This document shows, one piece after another, positions 55,801-62,830 of a stretch of 64,000 nucleotides of DNA. Source of the stretch: Parapedobacter sp042666505 (GTDB lineage Bacteria > Bacteroidota > Bacteroidia > Sphingobacteriales > Sphingobacteriaceae); assembly GCF_042666505.1 (NCBI RefSeq), contig NZ_JBHTDN010000002.1, positions 558,001 to 622,000 of the forward strand, given 5' to 3'. The notes under the pieces were generated by a model. The model saw only the letters and a program-made list of their open reading frames with translations. It ran no database searches and had not been told where the DNA came from. The position numbers and the translations under genes are program-made. Positions within the stretch are counted from its first letter, which is position 1. Each line of letters begins with the position of its first letter.

Positions 55801-56068
55801 TGGACACCGTGCCGGTAATTGGCGATTGCTGCACTGCAAGGATGGCTGTCGAAGCGGACCGACGCGATGGAAGATTTGGCATCGATGAAAAACTAAAACT
55901 ACTGACAGCAAATAGGTTACAAACAAAAAGCAGACACCCTCTTCTTTTCAGGGCTCGGATGAATGTCACACTTCGGGGCGCAGCGAGTCCGACCAAAGGC
56001 CGGCTGGCTACCAATTGCCTTGCCAACGCTGTAGGGGCGAAAATTTTAATGACGGTGTTTCTCTCCAT
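52883..56068 (-). CDS. SusC/RagA TonB-linked outer-membrane receptor (PUL-3, proximal pair)
   Basis: 1061 residues. The N-terminal region before the mature protein is long; the signal peptide is probably KRRGCLLFVCNLFAVSSFSFS (about 41-61), so a GTG start at residue 34 (VTFIRALKRRG) may be the real one. Carboxypeptidase-regulatory-like domain (about 84-155), signature EVVVVGYGVAKKSD (162-175), plug with SIRGQTSLSANGRPLIVIDG, barrel ending NLVFGVRLSL. Heads the 56068-39007 operon behind sites E and F. Confidence 0.95.
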   Translation of the reverse strand: MERNTVIKIFAPTALARQLVASRPLVGLAAPRSVTFIRALKRRGCLLFVCNLFAVSSFSFSSMPNLPSRRSASTAILAVQQSPITGTVSNQQGEPLEGVSVTIKGSNVGTATNNEGKFALEEVDDKAVLVFRSVGYKEKEVAISGNTPLNVVMEDDIAGLDEVVVVGYGVAKKSDLTGAVSRISMDERILQANTNISQAFTGVAGVNVDAKGGANSEPSFSIRGQTSLSANGRPLIVIDGIIFNGSLASVNMNDVEHIDILKDASAAAVYGSRSANGVILITTKSGKNQKPTVSFDAYAGFQDMTNNPMRVMNAEEFALRSLDWYWQQDVYNWYRTNPTSAEGRPARPDVTDRDVVASYLPTYEEQQNYLKGNEIDWVDEVLQVAPMQNYSLSLQGGADRTTYYISGSHSNVEGIQLNDKFKRYTLRSNLESKVNDWLTLGLNTSYAYQDNSGLPASLTNARVASPLVDNKIGQPNYDIYLGGELYQPYPLVYLEIDNTDVRNELFAIGRAVVDVPWVEGLRYEFNYSQTYFNTEVNSFHSNRTPQGSTNRGYAIKEPKEERNWILNNIVTYMRDFGDHQINSTLLFSRENIRGSTSSLTAQGFNNESLGFNNMGIGEVATVGSTAYEENSLAYMARVNYTYKSRYLLTATVRRDGYSGFGKGNKWATFPSISLGWVPSEEAFLKDKGLYLKVRTSYGVNGNQGIGRYSSLSSMGTTYYIYGSNTAIGLFPETLGNPDLSWEETTSFNAGVDFGVLNNRITGSLNAYTAKTKNVLVRRQLPPAAGYPNIWANIGGLANKGLELELNTINIQGPTFNWKSNFVFSINRDKISRLYGSDDDADIGNAWFVGKPIEALYDYQMAGGVWTEEEFFSGQVLSGWYPGQFRYVDQNQDGKIDPDNDRTIVGYESPNYRFSLNNSLSYKNFTLSVFINSIQGGNGYYLANNAEIVNPLYTMTHRRNNSAINRYWSPEAPTTNTTGIYNNPQRQSGIYQSRSFVRLQDVSLAYRFGQPVLDKLKLNDCQLYISSKNPYVWTNWQGWDPEIGVSDTPLMRNLVFGVRLSL

Positions 56069-56118
56069 GATTTTTATTTATGTATTTTGTGACGAGGCAA
56101 CTTGAATAGTTTGGATTG

Positions 56119-56132
56119 CGGGTACGCACCCG
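56119..56132. promoter_or_regulatory. Site E: operator-like 14-mer 50 bases before PUL-3 susC
   Basis: CGGGTACGCACCCG has CG ends, ACG at positions 6-8, and its first eight bases equal the first eight of the reverse complement of sites D/F (CGGGTACG). It lies 50 bases from the susC start, close to the spacing of sites A and B from theirs (55 and 46), and is imperfect at the centre. Confidence 0.45.
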
Positions 56133-56217
56133 TAATCCACGAAAACAAAAAGGCAGCGAATCCACCTCTATTTTCCCTCTCCTACCCTCAATCTGGCAGT
56201 TAGTTTATAATTGTTTT

Positions 56218-56231
56218 CGGTAACGTACCCG
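56218..56231. promoter_or_regulatory. Site F: LacI-type operator upstream of PUL-3
   Basis: CGGTAACGTACCCG, identical to site D, with the identity continuing through CTAA and a TATAATTGT block (56206-56214) on the other side. 149 bases before the 56068 start and 99 bases from site E (start to start), so a looped repression complex is possible. Confidence 0.65.
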
Positions 56232-56382
56232 CTAAATAAGCGAAAACATTTTGGATTTGCAAGATTTTTATTAAAATAAGATTAACTTTACAAGAACATT
56301 CGGCTATTCACCCTATCGAATCCGCACTTTTTGCGTTTTTACCGCATCCGCAGGCCGACTATTTACGTCCGCCTATGAACCA

Positions 56383-56413
56383 TTGTATAGGTCTGAAATC
56401 CGTTGTATCTTTG
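56383..56413 (+). promoter_or_regulatory. Bacteroidota-type promoter for the fRMsr gene
   Basis: TTG at 56383-56385, 20 bases, then TATCTTTG at 56406-56413, matching TTTG-N19-21-TAnnTTTG in spacing and the -7 box exactly. Transcription would start near 56420, giving a leader of about 95 bases before ATG 56516. Confidence 0.5.
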
Positions 56414-56515
56414 ACTTTGTTAACGTCACAGCATTTGTAAAACGGCAAAAGCATCAAAACGTCGATCTCTTTGCTGATCTCCAAAACGGCTCTTGCGTAC
56501 AAACAGTATTATAGA

Positions 56516-56995
56516 ATGGCAGAAGAACTACACGTAGCCCGCGGCACAAAAGAAGAGCAATACCAAGCATTGCTACCTCAGATTGACGGGTTAATTGCCG
56601 GGGAAAATGACTTGATCGCCAATATGGCCAACCTATCGGCGGCACTTAAGGCGCAATTCGATTTTCTTTGGGTAGGTTTTTACCTAGTGAAAGGTGGCGA
56701 GTTGGTGCTCGGTCCCTTCCAGGGCCCTGTGGCTTGTACACGCATTGCAAAAGGCAAGGGCGTGTGCGGTCAAGCCTGGGAACAACAGCAGGTACTTGTC
56801 GTACCGGATGTAAATGCCTTTCCGGGCCACATTGCATGCAGTTCCTTATCAAACTCCGAAATTGTGGTGCCTCTTATCAAGAACAAAACGGTCTTGGGCG
56901 TATTGGACGTGGATAGTGAATACCTGAATTACTTTGACCACGTAGATGCACATCACCTTCAGGAGATGGTCAAGTTGCTAACGCGTGGTATCTAG
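56516..56995 (+). CDS. msrC: Free methionine-(R)-sulfoxide reductase (GAF-domain fRMsr)
   Basis: 159 residues from ATG at 56516; a TTG at 56471 would add 15 atypical residues. One GAF domain with the three redox cysteines of the family: Cys74 (GPVACTRI), Cys84 (GKGVCGQA) and Cys108 (GHIACSS), equal to E. coli Cys84/94/118 minus ten. GPFQGPVACTRI and NSEIVVPLIKNKTVLGVLDVDS are highly typical. Reduces free Met-R-sulfoxide in the cytoplasm. Its last 18 bases overlap the 3' end of the convergent ABC transporter gene. Confidence 0.93.
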   Translation: MAEELHVARGTKEEQYQALLPQIDGLIAGENDLIANMANLSAALKAQFDFLWVGFYLVKGGELVLGPFQGPVACTRIAKGKGVCGQAWEQQQVLVVPDVNAFPGHIACSSLSNSEIVVPLIKNKTVLGVLDVDSEYLNYFDHVDAHHLQEMVKLLTRGI

Positions 56996-58807
56996 CTGAA
57001 GTTTGTATAAATGATGATATAGCCCCTCCTGTTTGCCCATAAGTTCATCGTGTGTTCCTGAAGCTACGACTTGTCCACATTCGACCACTACAATCTGGTC
57101 GGCTTCACGGATCGTGGACAGGCGATGGGCGATAATGATAGCGGTACGATTTTTCATCAACTCTTCCAGTGCTTGTTGCACCTGTCGTTCGGACTCCGAG
57201 TCAAGCGAAGACGTTGCTTCGTCCAGAATTAAGATGGCGGGATCTTTAAGCAATGCCCGCGCAATGGCAATCCGCTGGCGCTGTCCGCCCGACAATTTGA
57301 CACCCCGCTCGCCTACGATGGTATCATACCCTTCAGGAAATCCCATAATAAAATCATGGGCATTAGCGCGCTTAGCTGCGGTTATGATCTCCTCCGCCTC
57401 CGCCGAAAGGCGGCCATAAGCAATATTTTCACGGATAGTGCCGCCAAAAAGCAACACATCTTGCGGCACAATTGCCACCTGACTACGGATATCGGTCAGC
57501 GGATAGCTGTCAGCCTCGCGACCATCGAACAAAATATGGCCACTAACGGGTTTGTAAAATTGCAATACCAATGCCGCAATGGTCGACTTACCCGTACCAC
57601 TCGGACCCACAATAGCGATTTTCTCGCCCGCACGCGCTTCAAACGATACGTTTTTTAATACGGTGATCTCGCGCCGCGAGGGATAAGCAAAGGTAACGTC
57701 TTCAAAAGCAATGTTCCCTTCCAGCGAATACGTAATGGTTTTCTCTTCATTCAGCAAACCTACGTCTTCCTGTTGTTCATCAAGGATTTCAATGACCCGT
57801 TCACTTGCGCCGATCGCTTTCTGGAAATTTGCATACAATTCAGGAAAACTGCCCATGGATCCAGCCACGAATATCGAGTACAGAATATACGTTGTCAAAT
57901 CACCCACCGAAATACTCCCCGCTGCCACCAACGACGACCCATACCAAATAACGGCGACTACCGCACCGAAGAGGCAGAAAATGATAAATGACGCGAAAAT
58001 ACCGCGATACGTAGCGCCTTTAAGGGCAATTTTGACGACCGCGTCGAGCGTGCGCGAATAACGCGATGCTTCATACGCTTCGTTGACAAAGGCCTTAACG
58101 TTGCTGATGCCCTGCAAGGTTTCCTGAACCACCGTGTTCGATTCAGCGAGTTTGTCTTGGGCTTTTCGGGAAAGCTTACGAATAAATCTACCAAAAATCA
58201 CTGCAACAACTACCAAAATAGGCAGGATACTCAGATTCAACAGGGTGAGTTTGGAGGATACAATGAACAACCAACATACACCGCCGATGAGCAAGATGAC
58301 CTGTCGGATCATTTCGGCCAGTGTGGTGGTCATCGTATCCTGGATTTGCGCCAGGTCGGCAGATAGGCGGCTATTCAGCTCGCCCACCCTGCGGTTGGCA
58401 AAAAAATCAAGCGGAAACGTAATCAGCTTGTAGTACGAGTCACGGCGTATATCAGCCAGGGATTTTTCCGCTACTTCAACAAAAAGACGGATCCGGAAAA
58501 AGGACACCGCAGATTGGACAAATAAAATACCAAAGGATATGGCACCGATGGCATGGATATCGACAGCAAGCCACTCATACTTTACTTTACCCTGAGCCGC
58601 GTCAATCATCGCTCCAAGCAATGCCGGAAAAGTAAGAGCGGTAAGACTGGAGAGGAACAAAAATACCATGCCCACAATGAACTTCATCCGGTAAGGCCTA
58701 AGATAGGCTAGTAATTTAGCCGCCTTCCTGAGTGTTGTCTTTGTGAGTTTCGGTTTGGGTAGATCCTCCGATGGCGCATCCCCACTGTTTAGCCGTTGTC
58801 TTGCCAT
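56978..58807 (-). CDS. ABC transporter, fused permease/ATP-binding (MsbA/multidrug type)
   Basis: 609 residues: transmembrane half with about six helices (45-315) and nucleotide-binding half with Walker A GPSGTGKS (401-408), signature LSGGQ (505-509) and Walker B ILILDE (525-530). Half-transporter that works as a homodimer; lipid, peptide or drug export cannot be told apart from sequence. A TAnnTTTG-type box (TACTTTTG on the minus strand, 58833-58840) lies 26 bases upstream. Converges with the fRMsr gene, overlapping 18 bases. Confidence 0.93.
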   Translation of the reverse strand: MARQRLNSGDAPSEDLPKPKLTKTTLRKAAKLLAYLRPYRMKFIVGMVFLFLSSLTALTFPALLGAMIDAAQGKVKYEWLAVDIHAIGAISFGILFVQSAVSFFRIRLFVEVAEKSLADIRRDSYYKLITFPLDFFANRRVGELNSRLSADLAQIQDTMTTTLAEMIRQVILLIGGVCWLFIVSSKLTLLNLSILPILVVVAVIFGRFIRKLSRKAQDKLAESNTVVQETLQGISNVKAFVNEAYEASRYSRTLDAVVKIALKGATYRGIFASFIIFCLFGAVVAVIWYGSSLVAAGSISVGDLTTYILYSIFVAGSMGSFPELYANFQKAIGASERVIEILDEQQEDVGLLNEEKTITYSLEGNIAFEDVTFAYPSRREITVLKNVSFEARAGEKIAIVGPSGTGKSTIAALVLQFYKPVSGHILFDGREADSYPLTDIRSQVAIVPQDVLLFGGTIRENIAYGRLSAEAEEIITAAKRANAHDFIMGFPEGYDTIVGERGVKLSGGQRQRIAIARALLKDPAILILDEATSSLDSESERQVQQALEELMKNRTAIIIAHRLSTIREADQIVVVECGQVVASGTHDELMGKQEGLYHHLYKLQLDTTR

Positions 58808-58862
58808 GTCCTATCATTAAAAACTATAGGGGCAAAAGTAACGACAATAATATGCTCCCTTA

Positions 58863-59405
58863 TCACGCTTTCGTCAATTTTTGACGTTTTATTATGAAAA
58901 ACACGCCGATAGCGAGGACAGTTAGACCAAAAAGAATAGCCAATCCCCCATAGAATTGATTGGTTTTTTCCAGGGTATTGATTTCAGCAACCATCTTTTC
59001 ATGTTCGCGCTGTAGTTTGCTGATGGTCCTAATATAACCGTTAATGCGTCCGTCAAATTCAGAAGCTCTTTCTGCAATTTGCGACTTTTCGAAGTCCTTA
59101 TAATCCAGAAGCGCTTTGGTTTCCTGAAAAATATCATTGTCGGTAAGGACGATCTGCTTCAGGATATCGATGGATGCTTGCATATCCTTTTTGGTCTTCA
59201 ATCCGAAAATCCCTGTCCGCTTCTGCAGGCTTTCGTTAAATTGCCCAAACCGTTGACTCCGCTCAGCCAATAGCTTGTTTACCTTTTGGCGCTGAAGTTC
59301 ATAGCCCGTCGTATCGGATCCCGCTTGGCCAAATGAAAACGAGATCATACAACCTACTAAAAGGGATAGGGCAATGAAAACGCGTCTACACTGATCAGAT
59401 TGCAT
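58863..59405 (-). CDS. Exported coiled-coil protein with C-terminal membrane anchor, unknown function
   Basis: 180 residues: signal peptide (about 1-26), helical coiled-coil-prone middle (about 36-148, rich in K/E/Q, with LQREHEKMVAEINTLEKTNQ) and one C-terminal transmembrane segment (about 153-173, LAILFGLTVLAIGVFFIIK). No family recognised. Starts 5 bases after the SAM hydrolase gene, so the two are probably co-transcribed. Topology suggests most of it faces the periplasm. Confidence 0.75.
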   Translation of the reverse strand: MQSDQCRRVFIALSLLVGCMISFSFGQAGSDTTGYELQRQKVNKLLAERSQRFGQFNESLQKRTGIFGLKTKKDMQASIDILKQIVLTDNDIFQETKALLDYKDFEKSQIAERASEFDGRINGYIRTISKLQREHEKMVAEINTLEKTNQFYGGLAILFGLTVLAIGVFFIIKRQKLTKA

Positions 59406-59410
59406 GTTGT

Positions 59411-60190
59411 TTACTTTTTGAATTCCACCCGAATGATGTCGCCTTTATTGAGCCCCAGCAATCCACTGGCATTGCCTTTATTGATTGCGATTTCCAAATA
59501 ATTGGTAATTCCAAAAAGACAAAGCTTTTCTCCCTCCGGCACCTCGTTATAATGCCAACTCATCTGGTCAATCGTTTCGTTACGCCTGAAATATAATACA
59601 AAATTCCGACCGCGCTGCACTTTATTGAACAGCTCTTTGCTGATGTTACTGATCACATTGCCAAATGAATCGATAAAGACCACACTGCCGCGCAGGCTGT
59701 CCTTTTCGACAACCGGCTGCACCAACGTGCGGTCTACCACGCCTTCTACCGGGTCTCCGATATCGGTTAATTTGCCTCCTTTGGCAAGGTGACACGCGGC
59801 CTTGGCGAATATATCGGTCAATGGAAAATGCAGGTATTTTAAATCCTGGATAATGTTGATCTCAACAGCTTCCGTAGGCGGGCCGTCCAATATCAACGAA
59901 AACAAACCGTTGTCTGTTCCAACAAAATAGTGACCCCTATATTCCAAAGCGAGATAACGGTTACTTTGGTTAAATACCGAATCAATGCCGATGAGATGGA
60001 CGCTTTTTTGCGGAAAATAGGGGTAGGCATTTTTTACCACAAACGCAGCATACTGAATATCAAAAGACGGGATCTCATGGGATATATCGACCAGTTGCAC
60101 CGCGGGAAACTGGCTTATGATACTGCCCTTTAATGCTGCTTGATAAAAATCTTTGTGTCCTAAATCTGTTGTTAAGGTAACAATACCCAT
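59411..60190 (-). CDS. SAM hydroxide adenosyltransferase (S-adenosylmethionine hydrolase, DUF62 family)
   Basis: 259 residues from ATG at 60190 (MGIVTLTTDLG); the frame extends to a TTG at 60244. Family landmarks: TLTTDLGHKDFYQAALKGSI near the start, VHLIGIDSVF, GTDNGLFSLIL, and SVVFIDSFGNVISNI in the C-terminal domain. Members split SAM to adenosine and methionine using water; related enzymes are halogenases. Position beside phoH is common in Sphingobacteriaceae. Confidence 0.9.
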   Translation of the reverse strand: MGIVTLTTDLGHKDFYQAALKGSIISQFPAVQLVDISHEIPSFDIQYAAFVVKNAYPYFPQKSVHLIGIDSVFNQSNRYLALEYRGHYFVGTDNGLFSLILDGPPTEAVEINIIQDLKYLHFPLTDIFAKAACHLAKGGKLTDIGDPVEGVVDRTLVQPVVEKDSLRGSVVFIDSFGNVISNISKELFNKVQRGRNFVLYFRRNETIDQMSWHYNEVPEGEKLCLFGITNYLEIAINKGNASGLLGLNKGDIIRVEFKK

Positions 60191-60352
60191 ACCCGCCTTG
60201 ATTGCAATGGATGCAAACTTAGATAAAGTTGCCCTTATATCCAATAATTCAAAATTTCATCTGGATTTTTGCAGAAAGTTGATCCGGCGGATTCGCCTGT
60301 GCTTCGTTGTACCTGATTTTTTATTTAGCTAAAACGAATGGTAATTTATCGC

Positions 60353-60360
60353 TATATTTG
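60353..60360 (+). promoter_or_regulatory. -7 box (TATATTTG) upstream of phoH
   Basis: TATATTTG matches TAnnTTTG exactly and lies 64 bases before the phoH start. I see no well-spaced -33 TTTG, so the promoter is only partly supported. Confidence 0.4.
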
Positions 60361-60424
60361 AAAACTGTGAAAGGTTAGACATTGCGCAGCAGATAGGCAG
60401 TCATAAAAATTAGTAGAATAAAGT

Positions 60425-61393
60425 TTGAACGAATTAAACATTACGCTAGAATATGTGAATCCTGCAGTGTTGTGGGGCGCGCACAATGAACATTTCGAAG
60501 TGTTCAAAAAGCAATTTCCAAAGTTAAAGCTTGTCGCTCGCGGCAACGAAATAAAAATCCTTGGGGACGAACGGGAAATTTCTTTGTTCAAGGTATACTT
60601 TGACAAAATAGTGGCGCATGTTGAGCAATACAACAATTTAACCACCAATGACATAGAAAACATCCTACACACAAAATCGTCCAACGGAACGCCAACAAAA
60701 AAAGCGGAAAAAGCGGATACGAGCCCCGCCGGGGGCGGAGAACCGATCGTTTTCGGGCCCAATGGGATCGTTGTAAAGGCGCGTACACCGAACCAGCGGA
60801 GAATGGTGGAAAGCATTCTAAAAAATGACATTTTATTTGCCATCGGTCCAGCCGGTACTGGAAAGACCTATACCGCTGTCGCACTGGCGGTCCGTGCATT
60901 GCGCAATAAGGAAGTGAGGCGCATTATCCTCACGCGACCTGCCGTCGAGGCGGGCGAGAACCTGGGATTTCTTCCAGGAGATCTTAAGGAAAAGGTAGAC
61001 CCCTATCTCCGGCCCCTTTACGACGCTCTCGACGATATGATTCCCGCTGAAAAGCTTAAGGCTTTTCTGGAAAATCGCACGATAGAAGTTGCACCGCTGG
61101 CCTTCATGCGTGGTCGTACGCTTGATAACTGCTTTGTTATTCTGGACGAAGCGCAGAATGCCACGGATATGCAAATGAAGATGTTTCTCACGAGAATGGG
61201 GCCTACCGCTAAATTCATTGTAACCGGCGACGTCACCCAAATTGATCTTCCCAAGAAACAACAATCTGGCTTGCAGACTGCACTGAAGCTACTTGATGGA
61301 ATCGAAGGAATCGATCTTATTTATCTCAGTGGTGGAGATGTCGTGCGGCACAAACTGGTAAAGCGGATACTAGAGGCTTACGGAGATATTTGA
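60425..61393 (+). CDS. phoH: PhoH family ATPase
   Basis: 322 residues starting at TTG 60425. No suitable ATG lies before the conserved N-terminus MNELNITLEYVNPAVLWG, which matches family starts, so the TTG is accepted. N-terminal KH-like region (1-80), then the PhoH ATPase domain: Walker A GPAGTGKT (141-148), ILTRPAVEAGENLGFLPGDL, Walker B FVILDEAQN (DEAQ 241-244). RNA-associated ATPase/helicase-like protein of the cytosol; exact role in Bacteroidota not established. Confidence 0.93.
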   Translation: MNELNITLEYVNPAVLWGAHNEHFEVFKKQFPKLKLVARGNEIKILGDEREISLFKVYFDKIVAHVEQYNNLTTNDIENILHTKSSNGTPTKKAEKADTSPAGGGEPIVFGPNGIVVKARTPNQRRMVESILKNDILFAIGPAGTGKTYTAVALAVRALRNKEVRRIILTRPAVEAGENLGFLPGDLKEKVDPYLRPLYDALDDMIPAEKLKAFLENRTIEVAPLAFMRGRTLDNCFVILDEAQNATDMQMKMFLTRMGPTAKFIVTGDVTQIDLPKKQQSGLQTALKLLDGIEGIDLIYLSGGDVVRHKLVKRILEAYGDI

Positions 61394-61410
61394 TGGAAGA
61401 CCGGTAAAGC

Positions 61411-61450
61411 AAAGCTGAATTAATAGCCGATTGCGGAAAGCTGATAGCCG
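61411..61450 (+). repeat. Short imperfect direct repeat (AAAGCTGA / TAGCCG) before purC
   Basis: AAAGCTGA occurs at 61411-61418 and 61437-61444, each followed by TAGCCG (61424-61429 and 61445-61450). Two copies only. It resembles the AGCTGA-type low-complexity spacers seen between Bacteroidota genes; no function proposed. Confidence 0.4.
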
Positions 61451-61470
61451 TCAGCTGACAACTAAAGAAA

Positions 61471-62433
61471 ATGAATACAATAAAAGAGACAAATTTCCAT
61501 TTTGACGGACAGACTGCCTTTTATCGGGGTAAAGTGCGAGACGTCTATACCATCCACGACACCTACTTAGCGATGGTAGCCACCGACCGTATATCGGCAT
61601 TTGACGTGGTACTCCCCAGGGCAATTCCCTACAAAGGACAGGTGCTGAATCAAATTGCCGCTAAATTTTTAAAGGCAACCGAAGATATTGTACCCAACTG
61701 GGTACTGGCTGTTCCTGATCCTTGCGTGACAATTGGCCGGCAATGCCAACCGTTTAAGGTCGAGATGGTTATCCGCGGTTATTTATCAGGGCACGCATGG
61801 CGTGAGTATCAAGCGGGTAAACGGGAGATATGCGGGGAGCCCCTTCCGGAAGGATTGAAAGAAAATGACCGTTTGCCTGAGCCGATAATTACACCGACCA
61901 CAAAGGCCAGCGTGGGGCACGATGAGGATATCTCACGTCATGAAATCCTTCAACGGGGCATTGTGTCAGAAGCGGATTACCAGTTGCTGGAAACGTATAC
62001 CAAAGCCTTGTTCAAAAGGGGAACTGAACTCGCAAAAGACAGGGGGCTTATTTTGGTGGACACCAAATATGAATTTGGCAAGTTCGATAATGCGATATAC
62101 TTGATTGACGAAATTCACACCCCAGACTCATCGCGTTATTTTTACGCCGATGGATACGAGCAATTACAAAATGAGGGGAAACCGCAAAGGCAGCTATCCA
62201 AAGAATTCGTGCGGAAGTGGCTGATTGAAAATGGTTTTCAGGGTAAGGATGGCCAGAAGATACCGGAAATGACCGATGAAATTGTATCTTCGATTTCCGA
62301 ACGCTACATTGAGCTCTTCGAGCATATTACCGGAGAGCATTTTGAATACCCCGATGAAACAGCGGTATCAGAGCGGGTTGAACGCAATACTGCAACAGCC
62401 CTTTACAGAATAGCAAATAAGCAATCATCATAA
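61471..62433 (+). CDS. purC: Phosphoribosylaminoimidazole-succinocarboxamide synthase (SAICAR synthase)
   Basis: 320 residues with the SAICAR synthetase signatures FYRGKVRDVYTI, ATDRISAFDVVLPRAIPYKG, EMVIRGYLSGHAWREYQ, GLILVDTKYEFGK and DEIHTPDSSRYF. It joins aspartate to CAIR in purine biosynthesis, using ATP. The length fits the long (about 300) form. It lies 77 bases after phoH and 13 bases before the STAS gene. Confidence 0.96.
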   Translation: MNTIKETNFHFDGQTAFYRGKVRDVYTIHDTYLAMVATDRISAFDVVLPRAIPYKGQVLNQIAAKFLKATEDIVPNWVLAVPDPCVTIGRQCQPFKVEMVIRGYLSGHAWREYQAGKREICGEPLPEGLKENDRLPEPIITPTTKASVGHDEDISRHEILQRGIVSEADYQLLETYTKALFKRGTELAKDRGLILVDTKYEFGKFDNAIYLIDEIHTPDSSRYFYADGYEQLQNEGKPQRQLSKEFVRKWLIENGFQGKDGQKIPEMTDEIVSSISERYIELFEHITGEHFEYPDETAVSERVERNTATALYRIANKQSS

Positions 62434-62446
62434 AAACTTTTCCGTT

Positions 62447-62830
62447 ATGAAATTCACGATTGATAAGCATGAAAAATATGTCATCATCCAGCCTCATGTC
62501 GAGATACTGGATGGCGACTCAGCTCCGAAGATTAAGGCCGAATTTCTTTTGCGGAATACGGGCGGACAGCGAAACATCATCCTCGATTTATCTCAGGTAA
62601 AAGAGGCCGACTCTTCCGGTTTGCGAACCGGCTTAATGGCGCATCGTTTATGCAAAGCCGCAGGAGGTGTATTTGTTTTGGCCTGTGTGAATCAACAGAT
62701 CAAAAGCCTTATTTCAGTATCTAATTTGGCCGGCGTATTGACACTGGCTCACAACACGGCAGAAGCCGAAGATTTAATATTTTCAAAAGAGCTTGAAAAA
62801 GAATTGAGGGGTGCCCTAGAAGAGGAATGA
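62447..62830 (+). CDS. STAS-domain anti-sigma factor antagonist-like protein
   Basis: 127 residues, one STAS domain (about 1-105). The phospho-acceptor motif is VKEADSSGL (Asp55, Ser56, Ser57), as in SpoIIAA-type antagonists. No kinase or sigma partner nearby. The last four bases overlap the rnz start (ATGA), so it is translationally coupled to RNase Z, an arrangement seen in related genomes. Confidence 0.9.
   Translation: MKFTIDKHEKYVIIQPHVEILDGDSAPKIKAEFLLRNTGGQRNIILDLSQVKEADSSGLRTGLMAHRLCKAAGGVFVLACVNQQIKSLISVSNLAGVLTLAHNTAEAEDLIFSKELEKELRGALEEE

Larger units (their letters stand above)
56069..56515. other. 447-base divergent intergenic region with two operator-like sites and a promoter
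   Basis: No gene. It holds site E and site F for the minus-strand PUL-3 operon and a plus-strand promoter for the methionine sulfoxide reductase gene (separate entries). Site E is the core of a larger inverted repeat (56113-56138, GGATTGCGGGT / ACCCGTAATCC with one mismatch), which would form a hairpin in the 5' part of the PUL-3 message. Confidence 0.6.
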
